Source of the DNA: Arthrobacter sp. zg-Y20
GTDB lineage: Bacteria; Actinomycetota; Actinomycetes; Actinomycetales; Micrococcaceae
Length of the DNA stretch: 64,000 bases
Reading direction: 5' to 3'
Assembly (NCBI RefSeq): GCF_030142075.1
Contig: NZ_CP126241.1
Location: 1,612,001 to 1,676,000 of the forward strand
Shown here: positions 26,979-36,015 of the stretch, in pieces
How positions within the stretch are numbered: the first letter of the stretch is position 1
How the letters are laid out: the number at the start of each line of letters is the position of its first letter
Notes under the pieces: model-generated
What the model was told of the DNA's origin: nothing
The model's database searches: none
Seen by the model: only the letters and a program-made list of their open reading frames with translations
Position numbers and translations under genes: made by a program

Positions 26979-28301
26979 ATGACGACGGAGAAGAGTGCAG
27001 GGACGGACAAGAGTGCGGTGACGGAGAAGAGCGCAGCAGAGGTCACGGAGAGTAGCCCCGCAGGCAAGGGCGGCCGGGGGATCCTGCGGGAGCACGACTT
27101 TCGCAACCTCTTCTACTCCACGGCGCTGAGCAGATTCGGGCAGGAGATCTCCGGCCTGGCACTTCCGCTGGTAGCCGTCCTGTCATTGGACGCCAGCGAA
27201 CTGGAGGCAGGCGTGCTTGCTGCCGTGAGCACCGTGGCTTTCCTGCTGGTCGGACTGCCCGCCGGGGTTTGGGTGGACCGGCTGCGCTACCGGCACGTAC
27301 TGGTCTCTTCCGACGTCATCCGTTCTGTGGTCCTGCTGACCATTCCGCTGGCTTGGTGGCTGGGGGTGCTGTCCATCTGGCAGCTCTACGCCGTGGCCCT
27401 GGTGACCGGAATCTTCAGCGTGTTCTTCGACGTGGCGTACCAAAGCTACCTTCCGCAGCTGATTGGCCGCAGCAGGCTGGTGGAAGGCAATGCCAGCTTG
27501 GAGACCGTGCGATCCGTCGCCCAGCTGGGCGGCCCCGCTGCGGCCGGGCAGCTCATCGCATGGCTTACCGCCCCCTTCGCCGTGGCCTTGGATGCCCTGG
27601 CCATGGGGCTGTCAGCGCTCTTCGTTTTCCGGATCCGGAAGCCGCAGGCCCGGCCGGTGCGGGATCCCGGTTCAAGGCTCGGTGCCGACATCGCGGAGGG
27701 CCTTCGTTTTGTCCTGGGCAACCCGCTGCTGCGAGCCGTCGCCGGATCCAGCGGCCTGTTCAACTTGGCTTTCTCCGCCTACATGGCGATGCTGATCTTT
27801 TTCCTGCCCCGCGATTTGGGACTGGGCTCGGGGCAAATGGGAATCGTGTTCTCGCTGCTGGGCGTGGGCGGCCTGCTGGGTGCGCTGGCCGCGAAGCGGG
27901 TGACCGCATGGCTCGGCGAAGGCCGCTCCATCTGGATGTCGGTAGCGGCAACGGCGCCTTTCGCGCTGCTGTGGCCCGCAGCCAGCCAAGGCTGGACGGT
28001 CTGGCTCGGAGCAGCGGGCCTTGGGGTCGCAAGCTGCGGCACCGTTGTCTACAACATTGCACAGGTCAGTTTCCGCCAGCGGCTGACTCCCGACCGGCTG
28101 CTCGGCCGGATGAATGCCACCATGCGGTTCCTGGTGTGGGGAACCCAGCCTGTAGGAGCGGTTCTGGGCGGGGTTTTGGGCCAGGTCTACGGAGCGCGGC
28201 CGGCCCTTTGGATTGCCGGGGTCCTCGCGTGCCTCGCGTTCCTGCCGCTGGTCCTGTCACCGCTGCGCGCAATGCGGGACCTGCCGGACGGTCATCCATA
28301 G
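26979..28301 (+). CDS. MFS transporter (MFS_3/EntS-like)
   Basis: 440 residues with about 12 membrane helices after a polar Lys/Glu/Ser-rich leader of some 30 residues. Family marks are FRNLFYSTALSRFGQEISGL, LVGLPAGVWVDRLRYRHVLV (the loop 2-3 motif) and DVAYQSYLPQLIGRSRLVEG, all typical of the MFS_3 group of drug and siderophore exporters. The substrate is unknown. It starts directly at the regulated promoter. Confidence 0.87.
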   Translation: MTTEKSAGTDKSAVTEKSAAEVTESSPAGKGGRGILREHDFRNLFYSTALSRFGQEISGLALPLVAVLSLDASELEAGVLAAVSTVAFLLVGLPAGVWVDRLRYRHVLVSSDVIRSVVLLTIPLAWWLGVLSIWQLYAVALVTGIFSVFFDVAYQSYLPQLIGRSRLVEGNASLETVRSVAQLGGPAAAGQLIAWLTAPFAVALDALAMGLSALFVFRIRKPQARPVRDPGSRLGADIAEGLRFVLGNPLLRAVAGSSGLFNLAFSAYMAMLIFFLPRDLGLGSGQMGIVFSLLGVGGLLGALAAKRVTAWLGEGRSIWMSVAATAPFALLWPAASQGWTVWLGAAGLGVASCGTVVYNIAQVSFRQRLTPDRLLGRMNATMRFLVWGTQPVGAVLGGVLGQVYGARPALWIAGVLACLAFLPLVLSPLRAMRDLPDGHP

Positions 28302-28378
28302 CCGGGCACCCGGCGTCAGGCCTGTATCTTCGGTGGAAAAGCAGCACCAATGGGGGAGCCAATGCCGAAGAGTAACCA

Positions 28379-29107
28379 ATGCTGAATCATGACCGGGCCG
28401 GAATGCCTGCCGACTTTTTCCGGGCTTGGAACCAGGGCCTGCATCCGGACCTGTACGAAATCGAGAACCGTGCCCTGGACCGGGAGGAGTATGTATGGGC
28501 GGCCCTGTCCCGTCTCGCGCCTTGGGCGGGCCGCATCATCCTTGACCTGGGCTGCGGCACCGGGTTCTGGCTGCCCCGGTATGCGGAACAGGCGGCCTCG
28601 GTGATCGGCGTCGAACCCGATCCGGAGCTTCTGGCAGCGGCACGGGCACAGGCCGGCGGCGCCTCAGTGCTGCATGGTTCGGCGGAGCACATCCCGCTTC
28701 CGGACAGTTCGGTGGACGTAGTCCATGCCCGGTTTGCGTACTTTTTTCCGTCGCCTCAGAATGACTGCTCGGCTGGGCTGGCGGAGGTCCTGCGGGTGCT
28801 GCGGCCCGGCGGGTCCCTGGTGGTCATCGACAATGACCAGGACGACGGCGAGTTCGCGGACCTGCTCGAGGCGGCCAACGCGGCAGCCGGCCAGGGCGAG
28901 GGCGACTACATCGCGTCCTGGTGGGCGGAACACGGTGCATCAACCACGCGGGTGATGAGCAGCTGGACCTTCGACCGCCCGGAAGAGCTGGCCGACGTCG
29001 TGCGGATGGAGTTCCCGAACGGGACCGCCGACGCATGGCTGGAAGCCGATCCGCAGCGGTCCCGGCTCAGTTACGGCTACGCCCTGCACCATCTGCGGAA
29101 GGGCTAG
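28379..29107 (+). CDS. class I SAM-dependent methyltransferase
   Basis: 242 residues. Motif I is IILDLGCGTGFWLPRYAEQ, followed by IGVEPDPELLAAA (acidic ribose ligand), LHGSAEHIPLPDSSVDVVHA (motif II region) and VLRVLRPGGSLVVIDND (motif III). It belongs to the Methyltransf_11 type; the acceptor is unknown. It is 77 bp after the MFS gene and may be co-transcribed with it. Confidence 0.88.
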   Translation: MLNHDRAGMPADFFRAWNQGLHPDLYEIENRALDREEYVWAALSRLAPWAGRIILDLGCGTGFWLPRYAEQAASVIGVEPDPELLAAARAQAGGASVLHGSAEHIPLPDSSVDVVHARFAYFFPSPQNDCSAGLAEVLRVLRPGGSLVVIDNDQDDGEFADLLEAANAAAGQGEGDYIASWWAEHGASTTRVMSSWTFDRPEELADVVRMEFPNGTADAWLEADPQRSRLSYGYALHHLRKG

Positions 29108-29136
29108 GCACCGGCCGCAGCCCGAGACAGGCGGCC

Positions 29137-29646
29137 TCAGGCCGGGGCGGCCGCGATGGGGGCAGAGACGGCGTGCGTGAGCCGGATCAGGTCAAACGGG
29201 GAGAGGCCGATCTGCAGGCCGCGCCGGCCGCCGGACACATACACGGTGTCCAGCAGCTCGACGCGCGAGTCGATGCCGGCGGGGGAGGCGTGCTTCTGGC
29301 CCAGCGGGGATATCCCGCCCACCACGTAGCCGGTGCGCTTCTCCGCCTCGTGGCGGTCCGCCATCACGGCTTTGCGGGCACCCATCAGCGCGGCGAATTT
29401 CTTCAGGTCCAGGTTCAGCGCCACCGGCACCATGGCCACGGCCAGGTGTCCGCCCAGATCCACCATCAGGGTTTTGTACACGGATTCCGGCGGCAGCTGC
29501 AGCTTCTCCGCCGCTTCCAGTCCATAGGAGGGCGCACCGGCGTCGTGCTCGTAATGACGCACGGTGTACGGAACCTTGCCGTGGTCCAGCAGACGCGTGG
29601 CCGGCGTCGCGCTCCGGCCCGCGTTCTTGTCCCGGTTGCCCGCCAT
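29137..29646 (-). CDS. ybaK: Cys-tRNA deacylase YbaK/EbsC family
   Basis: 169 residues, full-length YbaK domain: TPATRLLDHGKVPYTVRHYE, LQLPPESVYKTLMVD (the conserved lysine) and YVVGGISPLGQKHASPAGID, the family signature. YbaK clears Cys-tRNA(Pro) formed by mistake. It lies 30 bp after sufE in the same direction. Confidence 0.93.
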   Translation of the reverse strand: MAGNRDKNAGRSATPATRLLDHGKVPYTVRHYEHDAGAPSYGLEAAEKLQLPPESVYKTLMVDLGGHLAVAMVPVALNLDLKKFAALMGARKAVMADRHEAEKRTGYVVGGISPLGQKHASPAGIDSRVELLDTVYVSGGRRGLQIGLSPFDLIRLTHAVSAPIAAAPA

Positions 29647-29676
29647 GGTGCTGCCCTCCTGCTGTGCCGGTGAAAC

Positions 29677-30141
29677 CTACGCCTGGTTCAGCTTTTCGTG
29701 TTCAGCGAGCCGGCGCTTGATACGTCCCAGCATGGCGGACATCCCGCGCATGCGCAGCGGGGTGATGGCCCGGGTGAGCCCCAGCCGGTCCGGAACATCG
29801 GCCGGCACGGCCAGGATCTGCGCTGCCGGCAGTCCGTTCAGGCCTTCGTACAGGACACTGGCGAACCCGCGGGTAGTGGGTGCTTCCGGCGGCGCCTTGA
29901 AGAACAGGGACACCAGGTGTTCGGGGGAGTCGTCCACATCCAGGCTGAGGAACACCGGCGACTGGCATTCCACTACCTGCTCCATCAGTTCGGGCCGGTC
30001 GGCGATTTCCGCGGGCAGCTCGGGCAGGCTGCGGGAGAATTCCAGCAGCAGTTCCAGCCGCTCGGCTTCCTCCATTGCCTGGAAGTCGTCGACGATTTCG
30101 GCCAAGGAGTCCGGGATGGCGGTTTCGGGTGTTGCGGTCAT
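29677..30141 (-). CDS. sufE: SufE family sulfur acceptor
   Basis: 154 residues from ATG 30141. It has the SufE fold, with LAEIVDDFQAMEEAERLELL, the persulfide-accepting cysteine C59 in QVVECQSPVFLSLDV, and the end LRMRGMSAMLGRIKRRLAE. It sits 28 bp after a sulfurtransferase rather than beside SufS, so the donor here is probably the rhodanese-type enzyme. Confidence 0.92.
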   Translation of the reverse strand: MTATPETAIPDSLAEIVDDFQAMEEAERLELLLEFSRSLPELPAEIADRPELMEQVVECQSPVFLSLDVDDSPEHLVSLFFKAPPEAPTTRGFASVLYEGLNGLPAAQILAVPADVPDRLGLTRAITPLRMRGMSAMLGRIKRRLAEHEKLNQA

Positions 30142-30169
30142 GGGGAAATCTCTCTTTATGCGGTGGAAA

Positions 30170-31072
30170 TCAGCGGGGTGCGTTGCCGGGTTCTTCACCG
30201 CGGGCAATCGGCACGCGCACGGCGTTGCCCCACTCGGTCCAGGATCCGTCATAGTTGCGTACGGACTCGAAACCGAGCAGGTGCTTCAGGACAAACCAGG
30301 TGTGGCTGGAACGTTCGCCTATGCGGCAGTAGGCCACGACGTCGTCGCCCTCCTGCAGGCCCGCCCCGTCCTTGTAGAGGGCCTCGAGCTCGTCGCGGCT
30401 GCGGAACGTGCCGTCTTCGGCGGCGGCCTTGCCCCACGGTACGGACTTCGCGGTGGGAATGTGCCCGCCCTTCATGGCGCCCTCATCCATGTAGTCGGGC
30501 ATGTGCGTGCGTTCGCCGGTGTATTCGGCGGGGGAGCGCACGTCGATCAGCGGTCCCTTGCCCAGGTGGCGGACGACGTCGGGCAGGAACGCGCGGATCT
30601 CTTCGTCGCGGCGCTCCACCACGGGGTAATCGGTGGGCTGCACGGAAACCTTGTCCGTGGTCATGGGGCGGCCTTCGGCAACCCACTTGTCCCGGCCGCC
30701 GTCGAGCAGCCGGACATCCTCGTGGCCGAACAGGGTAAAGACCCACAGGGCGTAGGCGGCCCACCAGTTGCTCTTGTCGCCGTAGAGGACCACGGTGGAG
30801 TCGCGGGTGATGCCCTTGCGGGACATGAGCTGCGCGAAGGCCTCGCCGTCCACGAAGTCGCGGGTGTCGGCGTCGTTGAGGTCGGTGTGCCAGTCGATCT
30901 TGCGGGCGCCGGGGATGTGGCCCGTTTCGTAGAGGAGGATGTCCTCGTTGGATTCCAGAACCACCAGGTTATCCGGCTTGTCCAGGTGTTCCGCCAACCA
31001 GTCCGTCGACACCAACCGCTCCGGGTGGGCGTAGGCGGCGAACTTGGGGTTGCTGTCAGCGGCGATCGACAT
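30170..31072 (-). CDS. thiosulfate/3-mercaptopyruvate sulfurtransferase (rhodanese)
   Basis: 300 residues from ATG 31072 (a TTG two codons upstream is less likely). Two rhodanese domains: the N-terminal inactive copy ([16 protein letters not shown]) and a C-terminal copy with the active loop [16 protein letters not shown] (C249, loop CRIGER). CRxGxR loops are typical of thiosulfate-type enzymes. First gene of the sulfurtransferase-SufE-YbaK run. Confidence 0.92.
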   Translation of the reverse strand: MSIAADSNPKFAAYAHPERLVSTDWLAEHLDKPDNLVVLESNEDILLYETGHIPGARKIDWHTDLNDADTRDFVDGEAFAQLMSRKGITRDSTVVLYGDKSNWWAAYALWVFTLFGHEDVRLLDGGRDKWVAEGRPMTTDKVSVQPTDYPVVERRDEEIRAFLPDVVRHLGKGPLIDVRSPAEYTGERTHMPDYMDEGAMKGGHIPTAKSVPWGKAAAEDGTFRSRDELEALYKDGAGLQEGDDVVAYCRIGERSSHTWFVLKHLLGFESVRNYDGSWTEWGNAVRVPIARGEEPGNAPR

Positions 31073-31156
31073 ACGCAAAACTTCTTTCCTAGGCTTTTGA
31101 ATATTGGCTCCTTCTAAGCCTAACGACGCCGGGAGGCGAAAACTTCCAATGCCCGC

Positions 31157-31621
31157 CTAACCCGGGGACGTCCCGGTCGGGAGGCGCAGTGCCGGACGGC
31201 CGGTGGGGACGCGCAGCGCCAGCACTGCAACTGCAGCGCCGACGACGGCGAACACGGCCTCCAGCGGCTGGAACTCGACGTAGGCGGTTTCCCAGGCTTC
31301 CAATCCGATCAGGCTGAGGCCGGCCGCCACTCCCAGCGGCCGGGCTGACCGGTGGCGGCGCAGCTGGAGGATTGCGGTGGCCAGGTATCCGCCGCCGCAC
31401 CCGGCGGCCAGGAGCAGGCCGGGCAGCCGCCAGTCCGTAAACGGGGTCCGCCGCAGCACATGCGGATCCGCGTGGAGGAACGCGCCGTCGGGCCGGACGG
31501 CCAGCAGGATTCCGCCGCCGAAGGCAGCAGCGGCTGTGCCGAACTCCAGGCCTATCAGGGTCCGTTCAGCGCGGATGCGCGGGCTGTCCGCATTTGGGCT
31601 CGCGGTGCGCCGAGGGGTCAT
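31157..31621 (-). CDS. hypothetical membrane protein
   Basis: 154 residues from ATG 31621. About four hydrophobic helices (LEFGTAAAAFGGGILLAV; LLLAAGCGGGYLATAILQL; LGVAAGLSLIGLEAWETAYV; AVFAVVGAAVAVLALRV) with short Arg-rich turns. No recognised family. The frame is open upstream of this ATG, but that part has no membrane or coding character. Confidence 0.6.
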   Translation of the reverse strand: MTPRRTASPNADSPRIRAERTLIGLEFGTAAAAFGGGILLAVRPDGAFLHADPHVLRRTPFTDWRLPGLLLAAGCGGGYLATAILQLRRHRSARPLGVAAGLSLIGLEAWETAYVEFQPLEAVFAVVGAAVAVLALRVPTGRPALRLPTGTSPG

Positions 31622-31671
31622 GTGTCGAGTATTGGCTGCGTTTCGGCCGGCGTCCAGACATGACGGAGGGC

Positions 31672-31724
31672 AACGTTCCGGCCCTGTCTGGCCGGCCCAA
31701 CGTTCCGATTCTGCCTGGCCGGCC
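31672..31724. repeat. imperfect 27-bp direct repeat
   Basis: Two copies begin AACGTTCCG and end CTGGCCGGCC, at 31672-31697 and 31699-31724, with four mismatches between. They lie upstream of a small open reading frame. Confidence 0.7.
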
Positions 31725-31772
31725 GCAGGTGTGCCTCGAGAGTCGCTCCGGCCCGAAAAAAGGGGGACGGTA

Positions 31773-31958
31773 ATGCTTGCATCCCACCTCACCGCCGGGG
31801 CACGGTCAGTGTGGGTGCTCGCGGTGCTTGCCTTCCCGTTCGCCGGCCCGAGCCTATGGTTCCCGATCGGTCGTCGCGCCAATACGCTAGGCCGTGAGCC
31901 GAGCCCCAACCGGCCAAGCAGTAGCACTGTGCGCAGCTCCAGGCACGGAGGCAGCTAG
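31773..31958 (+). CDS. possible small PLDc_N-like membrane protein (short or remnant)
   Basis: 61 residues from ATG 31773 with AGGGGGA eight bases upstream. The core VWVLAVLAFPFAGPSLWFPI followed by GRR matches the second half of the PLDc N-terminal (phospholipase D-nuclease N-terminal) membrane domain. The usual first helix is missing, and the tail is Ser/Arg/Pro-rich. It could be a genuine short protein or a 5'-truncated relic. Confidence 0.45.
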   Translation: MLASHLTAGARSVWVLAVLAFPFAGPSLWFPIGRRANTLGREPSPNRPSSSTVRSSRHGGS

Positions 31959-32016
31959 AAGCAGGCGGTGAGTAGTATGCACTGCAAGGTGAACTACTGC
32001 GACCGCGGAGGCTGCG

Positions 32017-32658
32017 ATGACACATGGTTCGGTCCGTACCGGCAGGAAGCCGGGCGAAGCGCCGTTACGGATCCTGTGCGGCAGCCTGACGCTGGGGCTG
32101 AGCCTGATATGCGTGTATGCAAGCTTCAGCCGGGCGATCCAGGGGACCGGCGGCGAAGCCGTCACTTCCTGGATCTTCTTTGCGTGGGGCTGCGCCACGG
32201 CCATCGGTGGGGCATGGGTCATAAGAGGCCGGTCGAAAGGTCAACCGATCGTTTTCGCGCGGGACCGCAAGCGACTCATACTTGTTGCTTCACTGGCCAT
32301 TTCGGTTGCAGGAATGCTGATAGTACTCGCCGTCCAATTCTCGACGACTGGTGATGAAGAATGGCCTTTCCTGCTGCAGACGATGTTCGCAGTCCTCTTT
32401 GCTTCCGTGTTGTTTCTGCTCTTTGAGCGAGAGGACTCCAAGGAGCAGACTGCGCCGAAGCCGTTGACGGCGGCGGGACGGCGGAAAGCCAGACGTTTGC
32501 TGATCGTGATGGTTCTGGTCGGAGTATTGACGTTGACTGTCGGCCTCGCCGCAGGCGTCCAGACCGATAGCTGGTGGGAAGAAGGGCTCAGTCGGTTAGG
32601 TACTGCACTTTTGGCAGCAGCTGCAGTGCTCGGGTACCGGCTAAAGACGAACCGTTGA
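32017..32658 (+). CDS. hypothetical membrane protein
   Basis: 213 residues, about six helices in pairs (LRILCGSLTLGLSLICVYA; WIFFAWGCATAIGGAWVI; LILVASLAISVAGMLIVLAV; FLLQTMFAVLFASVLFLLF; LLIVMVLVGVLTLTVGLAAG; LGTALLAAAAVLGYRL). No family recognised. GCGGAGG lies six bases before ATG. Convergent with the EamA gene, only 7 bp apart. Confidence 0.65.
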   Translation: MTHGSVRTGRKPGEAPLRILCGSLTLGLSLICVYASFSRAIQGTGGEAVTSWIFFAWGCATAIGGAWVIRGRSKGQPIVFARDRKRLILVASLAISVAGMLIVLAVQFSTTGDEEWPFLLQTMFAVLFASVLFLLFEREDSKEQTAPKPLTAAGRRKARRLLIVMVLVGVLTLTVGLAAGVQTDSWWEEGLSRLGTALLAAAAVLGYRLKTNR

Positions 32659-32665
32659 AGTGCGA

Positions 32666-33667
32666 TCACGGCGTCCCGACGGCGTCGAGTTTCGCTGGAG
32701 ACGTCGCTGCGCGGTGGCGTGTCTCGGACCTCAGCCCCAGGTACGTGCCGGTGATGATGAGTGCGGCACCGGCGATGCCCGGCAGCGGAAGGGCTTCCCG
32801 GCCTATGGTAATTCCGATGAGGACGGCCCAGATAGGTTCGGTGCCCATCAGGAGGCTGGCCCGCGACGCCGAGGTCTGCTGGATGGCCCAGGTCTGGACG
32901 AGGAATGCGAACACGCTGCATGCCAGCCCCAGGTAGAGCACACCCATCCATTCACCGGCGTCGAAGCTGCGCACTGCCTCGAGCACACCTTGGTGGTCGG
33001 CTGCGCTATATACGACGGCGCAGACCGCACTTTGCATCAGGGTCAGATTCAGTGCGCTGTGACCGCGTCCCTGGGTGAGGCCGGAGACGGCGGTGACGTG
33101 GATTGACCGCACGACGGCGGCGGCCAGCACAAGCAGGTCTCCCAGCGTCGGAGCAGCGAATCCGTCACCGGAGACAAGGAGGCATACACCTACCACTGCC
33201 ACCACCCCCGCCACGAAGACCATGCGGGGCAGCGGCACGCGGAAGGCGAGGCTCTCCGTGACGGGGGTAAACACAATCACGAGACTGATGATCAGCCCGG
33301 CATTCGTGGCACTGGTACCGGAGATTCCCTGGGTTTCCAGGAGAAGTACCGCGGCCTGTGTCAGGCCCAGGACCACGCCGACGAGCGTCTCGCGGCGACC
33401 GGGCCGACGGCGGTTCCCGACCAGCCAGATGAGTGCCAGGGCCAGCGTGGTGATCAGGAAGCGCAGGGAAAGGATGACGGTGACGCCGACTGTCTCGGTG
33501 AGGGTTTTGGCTGCAAGATAACTGCTGCCCCACACGACAGCGACCATCAGGAGTAGGAGATCCACCCTGCGCGCAGAAAGTAGCGAAAACAACAGGCGTC
33601 GCGGTTCAGTCCGGATTCGCCGGGCGGGCTGGATTCGCCGGGCGGGACGCGGGGAGGGGAAGGTCAC
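32666..33667 (-). CDS. EamA/DMT family transporter
   Basis: About 333 residues from GTG 33667. Ten helices in two EamA repeats: the first opens VDLLLLMVAVVWGSSYLAAK, the second GDLLVLAAAVVRSIHVTAV and ends with SRASLLMGTEPIWAVLIGIT, the classic P-containing EamA helix. A longer reading frame upstream would cross the divergent LysR start and is unlikely. Probably a metabolite or drug exporter controlled by the LysR gene. Confidence 0.85.
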   Translation of the reverse strand: MTFPSPRPARRIQPARRIRTEPRRLLFSLLSARRVDLLLLMVAVVWGSSYLAAKTLTETVGVTVILSLRFLITTLALALIWLVGNRRRPGRRETLVGVVLGLTQAAVLLLETQGISGTSATNAGLIISLVIVFTPVTESLAFRVPLPRMVFVAGVVAVVGVCLLVSGDGFAAPTLGDLLVLAAAVVRSIHVTAVSGLTQGRGHSALNLTLMQSAVCAVVYSAADHQGVLEAVRSFDAGEWMGVLYLGLACSVFAFLVQTWAIQQTSASRASLLMGTEPIWAVLIGITIGREALPLPGIAGAALIITGTYLGLRSETRHRAATSPAKLDAVGTP

Positions 33668-33674
33668 CTGACCA

Positions 33675-33700
33675 GTCTTATGGCAATGGAAAGATAAGAC
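33675..33700. promoter_or_regulatory. LysR-type operator between divergent genes
   Basis: GTCTTAT (33675-33681) and ATAAGAC (33694-33700) form a perfect 7-bp inverted repeat with a 12-bp spacer, in the 72-bp gap between the EamA and LysR genes. This is the usual place for LysR binding. Confidence 0.55.
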
Positions 33701-33739
33701 GAGAGGGCATTTGATGAACTGATGGTTTAGGTTTGCCTT

Positions 33740-34636
33740 ATGGATCTGCATCAGTTACAGCTGCTTCGGGAATTGGGTGAGCGAGGCAGCCTTGCCGCAG
33801 TTGCCCGCGCGCTCCATGTCTCCGCATCCGCCGTGTCGCAGCAATTGGCGGCGCTGCAGCGCCGGGCAGAGGTTCCCCTGACGGAGCGGCGGGGACGGAA
33901 CCTTGTCCTGACCGGCGCCGGCCAGGCCCTGGCCCGGGCCGCCGTTGATGTCAGCGTCGCCATGCGTTCTGCCGAGCAGGCCGTCAGCCATTACCTCCAG
34001 GACCCCCGCGCGACGGTGAACCTGTGCGGCTTCAACAGCGCCGGCCTGACCTACTTCGGGCCCCTGCTTCAAGCGCTGTCCGGTGAGGATAGCCCGCGGC
34101 TAATCTGCCATGACCGGGATGTGGGCCAGGAAGACTTTCCCGCCCTGGCCGCCGATTACGACGTGGTCATTGCCCACCGCCTTGAGCACAGCCCGCCATG
34201 GCCCGAATCCATCACCGTCCTGCCGCTGGTTCGGGAGCCCCTCGACGTCGCAATGTCAGAGACACACCCTCTCGCCATTGAGCCAAGCGTCAGCGTCGCC
34301 GACCTCATCACTGAAGAATGGGTGTCAGTCCAGGACGGCTTTCCGCTGACGTCTGCCCTGCAGGCACTTGCTGTTCACGCCGGGCAACCCCTTGATGTCA
34401 CGCACCGGATCAACGAGTTTTTCATTGCGGCAGCGATTGTCTCCGCCGGTTCTGCCGTCTCGCTGATGCCGCGCCACACCGCAGCCCCGCCGCCAGGCAG
34501 CGGGATTGTCCTCAAACCGATCCACGACCTGCCGCTGGCACGGCGCGTGGATATCCTCTGCCGGCCTGAAGCACTCCAGCGGGTGGCAGTCCTGCAGGTC
34601 GTTGACGCCCTTCGACGGATTCCGTTCTCTAACTAG
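33740..34636 (+). CDS. LysR family transcriptional regulator
   Basis: 298 residues. The N-terminal winged helix (residues 1-60) has LHQLQLLRELGERGSLAAVA, LHVSASAVSQQLAALQRRAE (recognition helix) and LTERRGRNLVLTGAGQALAR. The C-terminal substrate-binding fold follows, starting VNLCGFNSAGLTYFGPLLQA. Divergent from the EamA transporter, its likely target. The inducer is unknown. Confidence 0.9.
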   Translation: MDLHQLQLLRELGERGSLAAVARALHVSASAVSQQLAALQRRAEVPLTERRGRNLVLTGAGQALARAAVDVSVAMRSAEQAVSHYLQDPRATVNLCGFNSAGLTYFGPLLQALSGEDSPRLICHDRDVGQEDFPALAADYDVVIAHRLEHSPPWPESITVLPLVREPLDVAMSETHPLAIEPSVSVADLITEEWVSVQDGFPLTSALQALAVHAGQPLDVTHRINEFFIAAAIVSAGSAVSLMPRHTAAPPPGSGIVLKPIHDLPLARRVDILCRPEALQRVAVLQVVDALRRIPFSN

Positions 34637-35765
34637 CTGCGTCGTACCAGCGCAGAACCCGCAAGGCTCTCAGGGTGTTCCACCGGCTCGGCGTGCCGTC
34701 GGGTCCTTCGAAGCGAAAGTGGACCGCGCCGGGGTGGGTGTTCTCCAGCAGCCACCGTCCATCCGGCTGGCGTTTCGCACGGATATGGTCGATCGCTTCA
34801 GCCAGCCGCGGATCGGCCGGTCCGCCGCGCAGGGCGAAGTAGCTCGCCGCCTTGAGCAGGTCATAGTGCCCGCGAGGAGGATAGGAGAACTGAAGCCATC
34901 GCGGGTCCACCACCTCGCCGGTGCGCAAGGACCGGAACAGGGAGCGTTGAAGCAGGTACTCCTCGCCGTCATGGCGTGCCCGGTGGACCTCGTCGGATCC
35001 ACCGGTGTGCCGCGCCCACCGCAGTAAAGCGTCCACCACATCAAGGGTGCTGGAAAAGGATCCTGGTGCCGGACGTGTCTCGGCCCAGCAGTTCCAGCCG
35101 CCGTCGGGCATCTGGTCCGCAAGGAGCCGCTGCACCACCGGCTCGACGTCGACGCCCAAGTAGATGCCGATCAGGATAGTACCGGCATTGATGCAGCAGT
35201 CGACTTCCCCGGCGAAGAACGGCAATCCGTCGTATTCCCACCTGCAGTTGTCGGCGACCAGCTGCGCTGTCTCCTGCATCACCGCGCTGTCCGGTGGTAC
35301 GCCCAGATGGCACAGGTCCAGCAGCACCGGGTAGGTAGCGGTCCACGGTTGCTCCGGTTGCACGCCCGGTTGTGCGCCCGGCGTCGGTTCTGCAAAGGCG
35401 GCAGGGAACGGCGGCGGTGGTTCCCCGCCGGCCAGGGCCCGCGCCGTACTCTCGGCGAACGCTGCGGTATCCGGGAAGCAGGCCCCGTCCGCCCACCGTC
35501 CGTCAGGGGCACGCCTTGCGAGCAGCCCGGCGCCCCACCCTGCGTGCTCCACCCGCGCCCGTTCAGCGTCCACCTCATCCTGGGAGGCGTCGAGAAGGTC
35601 GCGTAACACCTGCCACCGGATGGCCGGATCGCCTTGCAATAACCACTCCACGACCGGATCATCCGTTCGCGGCGTCCGTGAGAGATCGGCTTCGTACTTC
35701 TTTGGCGAAGATTCCACGGCGGAATCGTATTCGAAGGCGATCACGCAATAAAGAGCCCAAGGCAT
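34629..35765 (-). CDS. terpene-cyclase-fold (squalene/prenyltransferase-like) protein
   Basis: 378 residues. Several repeats resemble the QW/alpha-toroid pattern: DPAIRWQVLRDLLDA, DGRWADGACFPD, DQMPDGGWNCW and KRQPDGRWLLENTHPG. The Asp-rich catalytic DXDD motif of cyclases is not visible, so activity as a cyclase is doubtful; such proteins are found alone in many actinobacteria without a known role. Start uncertain (ATG 35765 or GTG 35717). Its end overlaps the convergent LysR gene by 8 bp. Confidence 0.65.
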   Translation of the reverse strand: MPWALYCVIAFEYDSAVESSPKKYEADLSRTPRTDDPVVEWLLQGDPAIRWQVLRDLLDASQDEVDAERARVEHAGWGAGLLARRAPDGRWADGACFPDTAAFAESTARALAGGEPPPPFPAAFAEPTPGAQPGVQPEQPWTATYPVLLDLCHLGVPPDSAVMQETAQLVADNCRWEYDGLPFFAGEVDCCINAGTILIGIYLGVDVEPVVQRLLADQMPDGGWNCWAETRPAPGSFSSTLDVVDALLRWARHTGGSDEVHRARHDGEEYLLQRSLFRSLRTGEVVDPRWLQFSYPPRGHYDLLKAASYFALRGGPADPRLAEAIDHIRAKRQPDGRWLLENTHPGAVHFRFEGPDGTPSRWNTLRALRVLRWYDAAS

Positions 35766-35934
35766 CGGACTTCGCGGATACCCCTGAATGTCCTCACCAC
35801 TGACGCTCGTGCCGGTGCGCGGCGTTTACGCGACCGTGAGAAGAAGGGCGTCGGGCTGCCCTCGTGGATAGGGATCGGGGTGCACCAGGGCTTGCAAATC
35901 TCATTCACGGGCGCGTTGGCGTATCGTTTGCAGG

Positions 35935-35986
35935 GCGGCGAAATGCCGCCACCCAAAGAGCATCAGAACCGGCAGACCCCTGCCGG
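35935..35986 (+). other. two small hairpins in the zapE leader
   Basis: GGCGGC-GAAAT-GCCGCC (35935-35951) and CCGGCAG-ACCC-CTGCCGG (35969-35986, the second arm starting at 35980) lie in the 250-bp gap before zapE. The rest of that gap shows no gene. They may be leader structures; function unknown. Confidence 0.35.
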
Positions 35987-36015
35987 CAGGGCACGAAACG
36001 GACGGACAGCACGCA

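Noticed and set aside
31622-31927. A longer start for the membrane gene at 31157
   Set aside because: The extra residues lack membrane or coding character and overlap the direct repeat and the small PLDc_N-like frame.
32018-32951. A minus-strand frame opposite the gene at 32017
   Set aside because: It lacks a start signal and crosses the EamA gene; the plus-strand protein has clear membrane helices and a ribosome site.
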